Positions 51,080-60,443 of a stretch of 64,000 bases of DNA are shown here, one piece after another; within the stretch, counting starts at the first letter, position 1; every line of letters starts with the position of its first letter. The notes beneath the pieces were generated by a model. The model did not search any database. It saw only the letters and a list, made by a program, of their open reading frames with translations, and was not told the origin of the DNA. This DNA is from Nitrososphaeria archaeon (GTDB lineage Archaea > Thermoproteota > Nitrososphaeria > Nitrososphaerales > JAAOZN01). A program made the translations under genes and the position numbers. The stretch covers positions 124,001 through 188,000 of the forward strand of contig JARVJZ010000003.1 of the NCBI GenBank assembly GCA_029775855.1, read 5' to 3'.

Positions 51080-52330
51080 TTAGGGCCATATTCCGAGCGT
51101 TTTGATGGCTTCGGCCACTCGTCCCACTCCAACCATTAAGGCTGCTGCCCTCATGTCGATGTTGTATTTAACCGAAGTCTCATAGACAGATTTGAAGGCT
51201 GATATCATCTTTTCTTCTAGCTTCCTTTTAACTTCAGCGAGATTCCAGTGATCTCGATTAAGATTCTGAACCCACTCAAAATAACTTACAGTAACGCCGC
51301 CTGCGTTTGCAAGTATATCAGGCACTACAAAGACCTTGTTGCTATAAAGTATTTTATCTGCTTCTGGTGTTGTGGGTCCATTAGCCCCTTCGACTACGAT
51401 TCGAGCTTTGACTCTACTAGCGTTTTCTTGTGTGATAACATTTTCTAACGCTGCGGGTAGTAGGATATCACACTCAAGCTCTAAAAGTTCCTCGTTAGTG
51501 ATTTCATCGCATCCAGCCATACCGACAACACTTCCGGTCTTCTCTTTATATCTTAGAGCAGCGAGTGGGTTAATTCCTTTAGGTGAAAATATGCCGCCCC
51601 GTGAGTCACTTAATGCAATTATCTTGCAACCCATTTCAGCCAAAAAGAGTGCAGCATTAGAGCCAACATTACCAAACCCTTGAATCGCTACCGTAGCATC
51701 TTTAAGATTTAAGCCTATAGCATTTGCCGCTTCACTTGCACATATGGCAGCACCTAAACCTGTAGCCTCAGCCCTACCTTCTGAACCACCTAAGCTGACG
51801 GGTTTTCCAGTTACGCATTCTGGCACTCTGTAGCCTGTAAGTTGGCTGTATGTGTCCATTATCCAAGCCATAGTTTGAGCGTCTGTGTAGACATCTGGTG
51901 CAGGTATGTCTATGTATGGCCCCATGAGTGGTGCGATCATGCTGGTGTATCTTCTTGTTAACCGTTCTTTTTCGCTTCGAGACATTTCCTTAGGGTTGCA
52001 GATTACACCGCCTTTTGCGCCGCCAAACGGTATGTCTACTACACCACATTTCCATGTCATCCAGAAGGCTAAAGCTTTTACTTCATCTAAAGAAACATCT
52101 GGGTGATATCTGATACCGCCTTTATAAGGTCCTCTAGCGTCATTATGTTGTATTCTGTAGCCTAAGTATGTAATAACTTCGCCGCTATCCATTCTGACAG
52201 GGACCGCTACTGTAACAACTCTTTTAGGTTCTTTAAGCATCTGGTATATGTCTGGGTCCATCTTTAAGAGCTCAGCGGCTATGTCTAGCTGTTTTAATGC
52301 GTTCTGAAAAGGGTTAGGTTTTGTCGTCAT
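51080..52330 (-). CDS. gdhA: Glutamate dehydrogenase
   Basis: Interconverts glutamate and 2-oxoglutarate plus ammonia. The substrate-binding GGIRYHPDVSLDEVKALA (near residue 77), the catalytic lysine in DIPFGGAKGGV (near 110), the APDVYTDAQTM region and the NAD(P)-binding QGFGNVGSNAALFLAE (near 218) are canonical. The residue after the second strand is aspartate (ALSDSRGG). Length 416 is the archaeal hexameric type. ATG 52330 lies about 8 bases from the start predicted by the TATA box at 52360-52370. Confidence 0.96.
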   Translation of the reverse strand: MTTKPNPFQNALKQLDIAAELLKMDPDIYQMLKEPKRVVTVAVPVRMDSGEVITYLGYRIQHNDARGPYKGGIRYHPDVSLDEVKALAFWMTWKCGVVDIPFGGAKGGVICNPKEMSRSEKERLTRRYTSMIAPLMGPYIDIPAPDVYTDAQTMAWIMDTYSQLTGYRVPECVTGKPVSLGGSEGRAEATGLGAAICASEAANAIGLNLKDATVAIQGFGNVGSNAALFLAEMGCKIIALSDSRGGIFSPKGINPLAALRYKEKTGSVVGMAGCDEITNEELLELECDILLPAALENVITQENASRVKARIVVEGANGPTTPEADKILYSNKVFVVPDILANAGGVTVSYFEWVQNLNRDHWNLAEVKRKLEEKMISAFKSVYETSVKYNIDMRAAALMVGVGRVAEAIKTLGIWP

Positions 52331-52359
52331 CTTCTCGCTTGTAAATGTTGTTTAATGGG

Positions 52360-52370
52360 TTATATAAATT
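52360..52370 (-). promoter_or_regulatory. TATA box of the glutamate dehydrogenase gene
   Basis: On the minus strand it reads aatttatataa, centred near 52364-52365, about 34 bases before ATG 52330. This predicts a very short leader. Confidence 0.6.
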
Positions 52371-52455
52371 TTGCAGTAATATGCACATATTTCTTTATTT
52401 TTCTTGGTATTACTTATTGATATTATAAGTAAAATATGGTGTAGTTTAATGATTA

Positions 52456-53136
52456 TTACTGAAGCGCTTTACTCATTTCCAAGATCTTGCTCCTCCAGTC
52501 AGCAGCTTTGACTATTCCGCTAGCAACTAGCACGCCACATACACCTAAATTAAGAGCTGCTTCTACATCACTACCATCCACTATACCAGCGCCACAGATG
52601 ACACCAACATCTGGATTTGATATGGCTGCTGCTTTAACAGACTCGGTTATAACCTCTGGCTTAGCTTTCGACACAGCCACACCAGAGCCTATAAGCTCAG
52701 GAGGCTCTATAGCAATGTAGTCTGGTGAAAATTCAGCATACACTGATACCTCAGACGGTTCTCTTGCACATACCACTGAAACCAAGTCAGATTCATGCAG
52801 TCTCTTTATTGTAGCCTTGATCTTATCCTGCTCTATCCTTCTTTCGCTGTGATTCAAGATAGAGCCTTTGGCGCCGGCTACCTTAATCACTTCTGCGACG
52901 ATAGCTCCTGTGCTACTTCCCACCTTTTCTGGATCTGTGTGTTGTGCGAAGACTGGGATCTTTGTGGCGCTACATATCTGCGACAAGTAGGGTAAAGGTG
53001 GGCATACCACTATAGATGTGTTGGTTTGTTGCGAGACTTCTTCAGCCACCTTTGCGAGTCTGAGGGCGCCTTCACCAGATGCTTCAAGATAGTTTTTGAA
53101 GTTTATTATTAGCATAGGTGTTCTGATTTTAGGCAT
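52456..53136 (-). CDS. tpiA: Triosephosphate isomerase (archaeal type)
   Basis: Interconverts dihydroxyacetone phosphate and glyceraldehyde 3-phosphate. The short 226-residue archaeal form: NFKNYLEASGEGAL with the substrate asparagine and lysine near residue 12, the histidine-serine LNHSERR near 94, the catalytic glutamate in YIAIEPPELIGSG near 143, and the phosphate-binding CGAGIVDGSD near 182. ATG 53136 is standard. It is a monocistronic gene between glutamate dehydrogenase and hemerythrin, all on the minus strand. Confidence 0.95.
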   Translation of the reverse strand: MPKIRTPMLIINFKNYLEASGEGALRLAKVAEEVSQQTNTSIVVCPPLPYLSQICSATKIPVFAQHTDPEKVGSSTGAIVAEVIKVAGAKGSILNHSERRIEQDKIKATIKRLHESDLVSVVCAREPSEVSVYAEFSPDYIAIEPPELIGSGVAVSKAKPEVITESVKAAAISNPDVGVICGAGIVDGSDVEAALNLGVCGVLVASGIVKAADWRSKILEMSKALQ

Positions 53137-53168
53137 ATTATGACGCTATTCTAGTGGTGGATTAAAAG

Positions 53169-53753
53169 TTAGCTGCTCCAGAGGATTTTGTCCTCAAGTT
53201 CCTCTATTAAACGGATGTATTTTTCGTGCACTCCTTCGCCCATCTCCTCTCTCTCAACTTTTTCAAATCTCCTCACAAGATCCTCTTTCTCTTCTTTAGA
53301 TAACAGTCTACCACCCATAGGGTAGAGTATGTTATCCTCTTTGTATATGTGCTGAGTTAAAAGTTGTGAATACCCTTTTGCGTTGCTTGAGAATAGATGT
53401 GTTTGTCTCCAGTCTCCTTCTTTTATCTTCAAAGCTGCTTCAGCCATAGCTTTAACCGCTTTTCTACCTTCTTCATGCTCAAAGAGCATAACCCCAATTG
53501 GCCCACCTTCAACAGGTATGCCGTGTTCACTGAAGGTTTGAAAGAGGATCTTTTCTTCTTTACCGTGGTGGCATCTGTCAGCGAAGTTGCGGATAAAGTC
53601 AAGTAGGTTGATAAGTATTGTAGGTTCAACTTGTTTTCCTGCGTCAAGTCTTGCGGCTACTTCCTCTAATAGCCTTATGGCTCTTTCTATTACTCTATGC
53701 TCTTCCATTAGTATAGTGATTGGGTCTTGTTCGTGGTGATGTATATGTGTCAT
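53169..53753 (-). CDS. Hemerythrin-like HHE-domain protein
   Basis: Four-helix di-iron protein, 194 residues. Likely metal ligands: EEHRVIERA (near residue 19), ADRCHHGKEEKILF (near 62), LFEHEEGRKAV (near 90) and LTQHIYKEDNILYP (near 134), the pattern of HHE-family O2-, NO- or iron-binding proteins. The N terminus is histidine-rich (THIHHHEQD), perhaps an added metal site. ATG 53753. Its promoter region is shared with the divergent Bat-type regulator gene, which suggests redox- or gas-dependent control. Confidence 0.88.
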   Translation of the reverse strand: MTHIHHHEQDPITILMEEHRVIERAIRLLEEVAARLDAGKQVEPTILINLLDFIRNFADRCHHGKEEKILFQTFSEHGIPVEGGPIGVMLFEHEEGRKAVKAMAEAALKIKEGDWRQTHLFSSNAKGYSQLLTQHIYKEDNILYPMGGRLLSKEEKEDLVRRFEKVEREEMGEGVHEKYIRLIEELEDKILWSS

Positions 53754-53800
53754 TTTTTCATCGATTGTTTTTAGGGTTTTATCTTTTAGTAAAGTGTTTT

Positions 53801-53816
53801 ACCTAAATCTTTAGGT
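53801..53816. promoter_or_regulatory. Palindrome acctaaa-tc-tttaggt between hemerythrin and regulator genes
   Basis: A perfect inverted repeat of 7-base arms around 2 bases. It lies about 20 bases upstream of the TATA box at 53831-53840 of the plus-strand regulator and also just upstream of the likely minus-strand box (taaaagataaaac, about 53775-53788). A dimeric regulator bound here could control both genes. Confidence 0.5.
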
Positions 53817-53830
53817 GTGGCTCGTAAACA

Positions 53831-53841
53831 CAAATATATTA
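53831..53841 (+). promoter_or_regulatory. TATA box of the HTH_10 regulator gene
   Basis: caaatatatta is centred near 53836; transcription should begin near 53862, seven bases before ATG 53869. Confidence 0.55.
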
Positions 53842-53868
53842 CCGTGTATCCTAATATAGTAGGTATTA

Positions 53869-54504
53869 ATGCTCGAAGTCGAGGTTTCTATAACGCCTAA
53901 TAGGACTTGGATACATAACATATCTTCGAACCATAGCGCCGTAGTTAAGATCTTAGATTGTAAGCCCGTTAAGAGTAGTGGCGCGGTTCAAGAACTCTTC
54001 GAAATACTTGTAGGTGAAGAGTGTGTTGCTGATGTTTTGAAGGTGTTGAAGTCTGATCCTAACATCTCTAGGCTTGAGGTTATTAGTGTAAAGGGTGGGC
54101 GTATCAAAGGCTCGCTTATATCGCATACTTGCTCAGCATGTAGAATCTTAGCCTCATCCCAGTGTTTTATGGTTTCATCGACGCTTAACCAAGATGGCAC
54201 GATAAGCTGGGTGATGCTTGGGAATAAATTTGCTATTAGAAGCCTTTTGGATAATTTGGAAAAAGAGGGTGTAAAATTCGATTTAAAAAGAATAGAGCGA
54301 GCTAAAAAGCTTGATGTATTAACTAAGAGACAGGAAGAGGTTCTGAGGTTGGCGTTTGACTTAGGCTACTTCGACTACCCGCGGAGGATAGATCTGCGTT
54401 CATTAGCTAACATACTGGACCTCTCCCCGCCTACTCTCTCTGAGATGCTTAGGCGTGCCCAGAAGAAAGTGATAACCGAATATCTTAGAAGCAAGGCGAG
54501 CTGA
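53869..54504 (+). CDS. Bat-type HTH_10 transcription regulator
   Basis: A 211-residue protein with a bacterio-opsin-activator-type HTH at the C terminus (about 148-206): LTKRQEEVLRLAFDLGYFDY followed by ANILDLSPPTLSEMLRRAQKK is the HTH_10 pattern. The N-terminal sensor-like region (about 1-145) is of the type seen in such archaeal proteins, with cysteines in SHTCSACRILASSQC (about 86-100), a possible metal or redox site. Divergent from the hemerythrin gene, with a palindrome between them, so it may control that gene and itself. Confidence 0.85.
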   Translation: MLEVEVSITPNRTWIHNISSNHSAVVKILDCKPVKSSGAVQELFEILVGEECVADVLKVLKSDPNISRLEVISVKGGRIKGSLISHTCSACRILASSQCFMVSSTLNQDGTISWVMLGNKFAIRSLLDNLEKEGVKFDLKRIERAKKLDVLTKRQEEVLRLAFDLGYFDYPRRIDLRSLANILDLSPPTLSEMLRRAQKKVITEYLRSKAS

Positions 54505-54520
54505 CACTAATTTAATTAAA

Positions 54521-54531
54521 AATTTATATGC
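54521..54531 (+). promoter_or_regulatory. TATA box of the nitroreductase gene
   Basis: aatttatatgc is centred near 54525, about 30 bases before GTG 54555. It predicts a leaderless or nearly leaderless transcript. Confidence 0.5.
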
Positions 54532-54554
54532 AAACCTAAGCATATATTGAAATA

Positions 54555-55133
54555 GTGGTTTCCTTGGATGTGTTAGAGGCTATAAAGACGAGGCGAAGTA
54601 TAAGTAAGTTCAAGCCAGATGAGCCGCCTAAAGAGTTAATTGAAAAGATACTTGACGCTGGAACTTGGGCTCCCACCCACCACCTAACCGAGCCTTGGAA
54701 ATTCTTCGTGTTAACCGGCAAGGCAAGAGAGAAGCTAGGTGAGGCTATGGCGCAAGCGTTAGCTGAAGAGCTTACAGACCTAGATTCGCAAGAGAGTAAA
54801 GTAAAGCTCGACTCAGAGAGGCAGCGTCCACTGAGAGCACCCGTAATAATCGCAGTCGCAGCCTCCCCAAAGCAAGACCCGAATGTAGTTGAGTTAGAGG
54901 AGATAGTAGCAACCGCCTCAGCTATGCAGAATATGCTTCTAGCAGCACATGCTCTAGGGTTAGGCGCTATTTTGAGGACTGGAAAAGCCGCGTATAGAAA
55001 GAAGGTTAAAGAATTCTTCGGCTTAAGTGATAAAGAGTATCTTCTTGGATTTATCTACTTAGGTTACCCAGATATGCAGCCTCAGAAGGCTACACGCACA
55101 CCTTTCTCAAGCAAAACTGTGTGGCTCAACTAA
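54555..55133 (+). CDS. Nitroreductase-family FMN oxidoreductase
   Basis: FMN-dependent NAD(P)H oxidoreductase of 192 residues. AIKTRRSISKFKPDEPP near the N terminus holds the FMN phosphate-binding RRS motif, followed by AGTWAPTHHLTEPWKFFVL (near 37-55) and the C-terminal FIYLGYPDMQPQK typical of the YdjA/NfnB group. Substrate (quinones, nitro compounds or flavin recycling) is not known. Start GTG 54555, with TTG 54564 as an alternative. It is convergent with the thermosome genes. Confidence 0.88.
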   Translation: MVSLDVLEAIKTRRSISKFKPDEPPKELIEKILDAGTWAPTHHLTEPWKFFVLTGKAREKLGEAMAQALAEELTDLDSQESKVKLDSERQRPLRAPVIIAVAASPKQDPNVVELEEIVATASAMQNMLLAAHALGLGAILRTGKAAYRKKVKEFFGLSDKEYLLGFIYLGYPDMQPQKATRTPFSSKTVWLN

Positions 55134-55164
55134 ATAAACTAAAAATAAGAGATGGGGCGTGCTT

Positions 55165-56796
55165 TTAGAACTCGCCGCCTCCCTCTTCTTCACCTGGCTT
55201 AGGTGGCTTTGTCTCCTTCATCTTGCCAGCAGCGATAACATCGTCGATGCGTAGTATCATGCTCGCAGCGTCGGTAGCAGACTTGATGATCTGCTCCTTG
55301 ACCTTTACTGGCTCAAATATCCCTTTTTCATAGATGTCTGCTACACCACCGTCCATAACGCTGATTCCATACCAGATCTTACCTTCGCCGTGCTTAGCCC
55401 TTAGCTCTACTTGTGTATCTATCGTATCCATTCCCGCGTTCTCAGCTAATGTTAAGGGTATGCTCTCTAATGCTTCGGCGAACTTCTGCGCAGCGAGCTG
55501 CTCTCTACCAGAGAGCTTATTCGCCCACTCTCTGATCTCGTAGGCTAATTGTGCTTCAGGTGCTCCGCCTCCAGCAACCAGCGCTGGCTTTTCTATGACA
55601 TCTTTGGTTACCATTAGCGCGTCGTGTATAGATCTCTCAGCTTCGTCAACGACCCTCTGAGAGCCTCCCCGTATCAATATGCTCACCGCCTTAGGGTTCT
55701 TACAGCCCTCAACGAAGACCCACTTATCCTCCTCAACCTTCCTCTCCTCAACAAGCTCAGCAAACCCTAGATCCTTATCAGTCAAGTCGTCAAAGTTCGT
55801 TACTACTCTGCCCCCTGTGGCTTTGGCGAGCTTCGTCATATCACTCTCCTTCACACGCCGCACCGCAAGCACACCAGCCTTAGCAAGGAAGTGCTGAGCA
55901 ACATCATCAATACCCTTCTGACAGATAACCACATTAGCACCAGTAGCCCTGATCTTATCGACCATCCCCTTCAGAATCGCTGTCTCCTCATCCAAGAACT
56001 TCTTGATCTGCGCTGGGTCATTTATCCTGATTTCTGCACTAAACTCAGGCTTCTCGATTTCAAGGGGTGCGTTTATTAGGGCTATCTTAGCGTTTTCGAC
56101 ACGCTTAGGCATCCCCGCGTGAACAACCTCCTTATCCAACACAACACCCTTGATCAAGCGAGTGTCGCTGAGAGTACCGCCAGGCTTCTTTTCAACTTTG
56201 ATGTTGTCAATATCAACCTTGTAGCCTGTTGGAGTCTTTTCAACTACTGTAAGTATGGCGTCTACTACAAGGTTCGCCAAGTATTTGCTCTCCTCTGAAA
56301 CCAGCTTTGTAAGCATGCTCGTCACAGCGATCTTTTCAAGCCACTCTTTGTCTGTCGGCTCAACCTTAATTGCGAGCTTATCAAGTATCTCTAACGCCTT
56401 CTCTGCAGCCGCTTTATATCCGTCTACGATGAGTGTTGGGTGGACATCTTTGGCTATCAGCTCCTCAGCCTTCTCGAGCAGCGCTCCGGCTAAAACAACC
56501 GCCGAGGTTGTGCCGTCTCCAACCTCGTTATCAGTAGCCTTAGCAACCTCAACCAACATCTTAGCAGCAGGATGCTGAACATCGATCTCCTTCAGTATAG
56601 TTGCTCCGTCGTTGGTTATCGTGACATCTCCAAGAGAGTCAACGAGCATCTTATCCATACCACGAGGACCAAGAGAGCTCCTAACGATCTCAGCTATCAA
56701 CTTAGCAGCCAAAATGTTATTACGCTGCGCTTCTCTGCCCTTGGCTTCGCTGCTTCCCTCTTTTAATATTAGTATGGGTTGACCAGCTGCCGCCAT
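55165..56796 (-). CDS. Thermosome subunit (group II chaperonin), downstream copy
   Basis: ATP-driven protein-folding chamber subunit, about 543 residues. [20 protein letters not shown] (near residue 43), the [15 protein letters not shown]-binding motif (near 94) and the [11 protein letters not shown]-type GGG motif (reads [13 protein letters not shown] near 408) are intact; the C-terminal tail is [15 protein letters not shown] 56796 is chosen over 56802 because GGTGA lies 7 bases before it. It follows the first copy by 17 bases. Long stretches are nearly identical at DNA level to the first copy, separated by divergent parts. Confidence 0.96.
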   Translation of the reverse strand: MAAAGQPILILKEGSSEAKGREAQRNNILAAKLIAEIVRSSLGPRGMDKMLVDSLGDVTITNDGATILKEIDVQHPAAKMLVEVAKATDNEVGDGTTSAVVLAGALLEKAEELIAKDVHPTLIVDGYKAAAEKALEILDKLAIKVEPTDKEWLEKIAVTSMLTKLVSEESKYLANLVVDAILTVVEKTPTGYKVDIDNIKVEKKPGGTLSDTRLIKGVVLDKEVVHAGMPKRVENAKIALINAPLEIEKPEFSAEIRINDPAQIKKFLDEETAILKGMVDKIRATGANVVICQKGIDDVAQHFLAKAGVLAVRRVKESDMTKLAKATGGRVVTNFDDLTDKDLGFAELVEERKVEEDKWVFVEGCKNPKAVSILIRGGSQRVVDEAERSIHDALMVTKDVIEKPALVAGGGAPEAQLAYEIREWANKLSGREQLAAQKFAEALESIPLTLAENAGMDTIDTQVELRAKHGEGKIWYGISVMDGGVADIYEKGIFEPVKVKEQIIKSATDAASMILRIDDVIAAGKMKETKPPKPGEEEGGGEF

Positions 56797-56813
56797 ATAC
56801 ATTTCACCTCCTA

Positions 56814-58469
56814 TTATTCCTCGCCGCCTCCTTCTTCTCCACCTGGCTTAGGTGGCTTTGTCTCCTTCATCTTGCCAGCAGCGATAACATCGTCAACCCT
56901 CAGTATCATGCTCGCAGCGTCGGTAGCAGACTTGATGATCTGCTCCTTGACTACAAGTGGGTCAAATATCTCCTTGCTGTAAATATCGGCTACTTTACCT
57001 TCCCTAACATCAACACCGAACCACTTCTGCCCCTCAGCGTGCTTAGCCCTTAATTCGACTTGCACATCTATAGGATCTAATCCAGCATTTTCCGCTAAGG
57101 TTATCGCTATACCCTCTAATGCTTCGGCGAACTTCTGCGCAGCGAGCTGCTCTCTACCAGAGAGCTTCTCAGCCCACTTCAACACTTGGTGTGCAGCTTC
57201 AGCCTCACTCGCTCCTCCACCAACAACTACTGCTGGCTTTTCTATGACATCTTTGGTTACCATTAGCGCGTCGTGTATAGATCTCTCAGCTTCGTCAACG
57301 ACCCTCTGAGAGCCTCCCCGTATCAATATGCTCACAGCCTTAGGGTTCTTACAGCCCTCAACGAAGACCCACTTATCCTCCTCAACCTTCCTCTCCTCAA
57401 CAAGCTCAGCAAACCCTAAGTCGTTTGGTGTAAGGTCATCGAAGTTCGTCACTACTCTGCCCCCTGTGGCTTTGGCGAGCTTCGTCATATCACTCTCCTT
57501 CACACGCCGCACCGCAAGCACACCAGCCTTAGCAAGGAAGTGCTGAGCAACATCATCAATACCCTTCTGACAGATAACCACATTAGCGCCAGTCGCGACA
57601 ACCTTGTCAACCATGCTCTTAAGCAGCGCGTTCTCCTCATCCAAGAACTTCTTCATCATAGTTGGATCTGTTATGTTCAGCTTTGCGTCGAACTCCGTCT
57701 TCTCGATCTCGAAAGGTGCGTTTATTAGGGCTATCTTAGCGTTTTCGACACGCTTAGGCATCCCCGCGTGAACAACCTCCTTATCCAACACAACACCCTT
57801 GATCAAGCGAGTGTCTTTAAGCGAGCCGCCAGCCTTTTTATCCACCTTGATGTTGTCAATATCGACCTTGTACCCAGAATCCTTCTTCTCAGCGACAGCT
57901 AGAACAGCGTCTACCACCAGATTAGCCAAGTCAACCGCTTCTTTAGAGACAAGTTTGCTTTGCATGCTCGTCTTCGCAACTTTGATTAACCAGCTCCTAT
58001 CCTCAGGTGATATCTTTATGCTGATGTTCTGAAGCGCTTCTAACGCCTTCGCAGCAGCCTTCCTGTAGCCATCTACGATGAGTGTTGGGTGGACATCTTT
58101 GGCTATCAGCTCCTCAGCCTTCTCGAGCAGCGCTCCGGCTAAAACAACCGCCGAGGTTGTGCCGTCTCCAACCTCGTTATCAGTAGCCTTAGCAACCTCA
58201 ACCAACATCTTAGCAGCAGGATGCTGAACATCTATTTCTTTGAGCATCGTTGCTCCGTCGTTGGTTATCGTGACATCTCCAAGAGAGTCAACGAGCATCT
58301 TATCCATACCACGAGGACCAAGAGAGCTCCTAACGATCTCAGCGATCAACTTAGCAGCCAAAATGTTATTACGCTGCGCCGCCTTTCCTCTTGTTTCGGT
58401 GCTTCCCTCTTTTAGTATGAGTACTGGTTGACCTGTTTGTGTTACAGCTGGTATAGCTGTTGCAGCCAT
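56814..58469 (-). CDS. Thermosome subunit (group II chaperonin), upstream copy
   Basis: Paralogue of the downstream subunit, 551 residues; the two probably form a mixed ring. Same motifs: [12 protein letters not shown] near 101 and [13 protein letters not shown] near 415; the glycine-glutamate C-terminal tail ends GGEEGGGEE. It differs mainly in the apical domain and in residues near 140-210 and 440-520. ATG 58469 has AGGTGA just upstream. First gene of the pair; its promoter TATA box (58504-58513) is palindromic and shared with the divergent HTH gene. Confidence 0.96.
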   Translation of the reverse strand: MAATAIPAVTQTGQPVLILKEGSTETRGKAAQRNNILAAKLIAEIVRSSLGPRGMDKMLVDSLGDVTITNDGATMLKEIDVQHPAAKMLVEVAKATDNEVGDGTTSAVVLAGALLEKAEELIAKDVHPTLIVDGYRKAAAKALEALQNISIKISPEDRSWLIKVAKTSMQSKLVSKEAVDLANLVVDAVLAVAEKKDSGYKVDIDNIKVDKKAGGSLKDTRLIKGVVLDKEVVHAGMPKRVENAKIALINAPFEIEKTEFDAKLNITDPTMMKKFLDEENALLKSMVDKVVATGANVVICQKGIDDVAQHFLAKAGVLAVRRVKESDMTKLAKATGGRVVTNFDDLTPNDLGFAELVEERKVEEDKWVFVEGCKNPKAVSILIRGGSQRVVDEAERSIHDALMVTKDVIEKPAVVVGGGASEAEAAHQVLKWAEKLSGREQLAAQKFAEALEGIAITLAENAGLDPIDVQVELRAKHAEGQKWFGVDVREGKVADIYSKEIFDPLVVKEQIIKSATDAASMILRVDDVIAAGKMKETKPPKPGGEEGGGEE

Positions 58470-58503
58470 ATAATCACCTAGTATACAACCTTAGGTAGTA
58501 AAC

Positions 58504-58513
58504 TATTTAAATA
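58504..58513. promoter_or_regulatory. Shared bidirectional TATA box (palindrome tatttaaata)
   Basis: The perfect palindrome is centred at 58508.5. Plus-strand initiation about 26 bases away falls next to ATG 58536 of the regulator gene (leaderless). Minus-strand initiation falls near 58483, giving the thermosome message a leader of about 14 bases with an AGGTGA ribosome binding site. No other TATA-like box fits either gene so well. Confidence 0.6.
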
Positions 58514-58535
58514 TTGCTGTCATATATCATGCACG

Positions 58536-59207
58536 ATGACCCAACCAGTGTTAGATCAAGTCCTTAATGTGGTTGAGAATCCTATCAGGAGGAAGATAAT
58601 AAGAAGACTTGCTCATGAACCTAGCTACCCCCTAGAGATTTCAAGTGACTTGGGTGTAAACCAGCAGCTTGTCACAAAGCATCTTAAGGTTATGGAGGCT
58701 GCTGAGATCGTGGAGGCAACAAGGGCGTCGAGCCCTTATGGTCCTGATAGAAGAATATATGAGTTAGCCAAGAGCGTCTCCCTCACTATAGAATTCTCTC
58801 CAGACCTTTATGCAGAGCAGATTACAACATTCCAGAACATCCAGTATCCTAGAAAGAATGAGCAGCTTGAAGAATTTGAGCAGCGCTTCGACACACTCCT
58901 AAGCAAGAGAAGCTATAGAAGCGAGCTTAACGACTACGCTAAACTAATCGCAGATATAGACCGAAGGTTAAATGAGTTAGACAAAGAGAAGGCAGCGCTT
59001 CTGCAGCTAAGGTGTAGCGTTATAAGAGTGGCAAAAGAGATTATACAAGGTACCCCACTCTCTCTTAAAGAAAGGATAGTCGCATACCACATTCTTAACA
59101 GCAACATCTGGGCCGCAAAGGTTTTGTCGGAGCGGTTGAACCTACGCGAAGAAACTGTGCAACAGATACTTCAACGCCTTAAAGAAATCAATCTGATAAA
59201 GATGTGA
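58536..59207 (+). CDS. ArsR-type winged-helix transcription regulator
   Basis: A 223-residue regulator. Residues about 10-75 form a winged helix of the ArsR/HTH_20 kind: VVENPIRRKIIRRLAHEPSY, then DLGVNQQLVTKHLKVMEAAE, then the wing ARASSPYGPDRRIYEL. Residues about 105-165 form a charged coiled coil, and the C-terminal part (LKERIVAYHILNSN, LREETVQQILQRLKE) may be a second HTH. It is divergent from the thermosome genes and shares their TATA box, which suggests it may control chaperonin expression; this is inference. Confidence 0.85.
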   Translation: MTQPVLDQVLNVVENPIRRKIIRRLAHEPSYPLEISSDLGVNQQLVTKHLKVMEAAEIVEATRASSPYGPDRRIYELAKSVSLTIEFSPDLYAEQITTFQNIQYPRKNEQLEEFEQRFDTLLSKRSYRSELNDYAKLIADIDRRLNELDKEKAALLQLRCSVIRVAKEIIQGTPLSLKERIVAYHILNSNIWAAKVLSERLNLREETVQQILQRLKEINLIKM

Positions 59208-59236
59208 ATGTAGAGGTAAACAACTAAGACAGAAGC

Positions 59237-60415
59237 CTAACTCTTCCTAAACATAAGATAGATGAACAGCGATGTTGTTAGGCTTATTCCAGCAATAGGG
59301 TAAAACACATACCCTAAAGGGATATAATCTATCAGTATGCCTGAAAACATCGGTCCAATTATAAGCCCTATGTCAGAGAAGATCCTATAGATCCCCATCG
59401 ATAGCCCTCTATGCTTAGGGTCAGAAGATTCTACTGCTAAGCTCACTTGAGCCGGCATAGTAAGGCTGGTAGAGACGCCGAATGCCAATGCTACACTAAC
59501 TAGAATCGCTATGTTAAATGAGAGCGCATATAGGGCTGTTGTTAAACCAGTAAGTGTAAAGCCATATATCATCGCTACTGTGGCTCCAAGTCTGTCCGTA
59601 AGCGCACCAGCCCACCTCATCATAAAGAAGTTTACTAATGCTATTAGACTTAAAACCAACCCTACTTCAGACTCGCTTAAGTTAAGAACCTTTTCGCAGT
59701 ATATGGGTAAGACTGTGAACCTAACGCCAGTGGTTAAAATGAAGGTTGAAGCAGCAGCAACGCAAGATACTATCATAGGTTTACTTCGAAGTTTTTCAGC
59801 TATCATCGACTTAATATAAACCCTCTCAGATACAATCTTCTTCTCATCTCTAGACCTTGAAAAACCCATGTATGTAGCTAAAGCGCTTACTAAAGAGAGG
59901 AGTGATAAAGTAAGAAAAGGGAGTCTAAGCCCACCTAAACCCGTCAAAAACCCTCCAATCGATGGCCCGAAAGCTGAACCTAAAAAGAAACTGCTTTGAT
60001 AGTATCCTAGATACCTCCCTTTTTTGGCTTCGGGTAAGATGTCTGCTATATATGCTAAGGCTGAAGTTGTAAAGACAGCAGCCCCTACCCCTTGAATAAA
60101 CCTTGCTACTATAAGCTGCAGTATGTTTGTCGAATATGCTGCAAGTATACCTGTGCCGACAAACAAAAGTGTGCCCAACAGTATGCTCTTCCTTCTACCT
60201 ACTTTATCGGAGAGCCTGCCTGAAGGTATATCTGTAATTATCCTTGCTATACCAAAAGCTGAAATCGTAAAACCAACATAAGTATACGATGCGCCAAAGC
60301 TCTCAGCATATTTTGGTAAGATGGGAACTACTATACCGGCGCCGAGCATAATAATGAATGTGGCTGATGATATCATTACTAGTTTCTTTTCTACTGACCT
60401 CTCTCCGGCGACCAT
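59237..60415 (-). CDS. MFS transporter (drug/metabolite efflux type)
   Basis: Twelve-helix major facilitator, 392 residues. The motif A loop after TM2 reads DIPSGRLSDKVGRRKS (near residue 59), the classic GxLaDrxGrr pattern, with a weaker copy in the second half (MRWAGALTDRLGATVAM near 268). The motif C-like segment GSAFGPSIGGFL near 150 is typical of efflux antiporters. Substrate unknown. ATG 60415. The convergent regulator gene ends 29 bases away; a small zinc-ribbon gene lies upstream on the same strand. Confidence 0.88.
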   Translation of the reverse strand: MVAGERSVEKKLVMISSATFIIMLGAGIVVPILPKYAESFGASYTYVGFTISAFGIARIITDIPSGRLSDKVGRRKSILLGTLLFVGTGILAAYSTNILQLIVARFIQGVGAAVFTTSALAYIADILPEAKKGRYLGYYQSSFFLGSAFGPSIGGFLTGLGGLRLPFLTLSLLSLVSALATYMGFSRSRDEKKIVSERVYIKSMIAEKLRSKPMIVSCVAAASTFILTTGVRFTVLPIYCEKVLNLSESEVGLVLSLIALVNFFMMRWAGALTDRLGATVAMIYGFTLTGLTTALYALSFNIAILVSVALAFGVSTSLTMPAQVSLAVESSDPKHRGLSMGIYRIFSDIGLIIGPMFSGILIDYIPLGYVFYPIAGISLTTSLFIYLMFRKS

Positions 60416-60443
60416 TTTTTGGTCTCTTACTATGCAACGAAGC

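Noticed and set aside
55679-55897. Antisense open frame matched by a near-identical one at 57328-57546
   Set aside because: The similarity simply mirrors the duplicated thermosome genes on the other strand.
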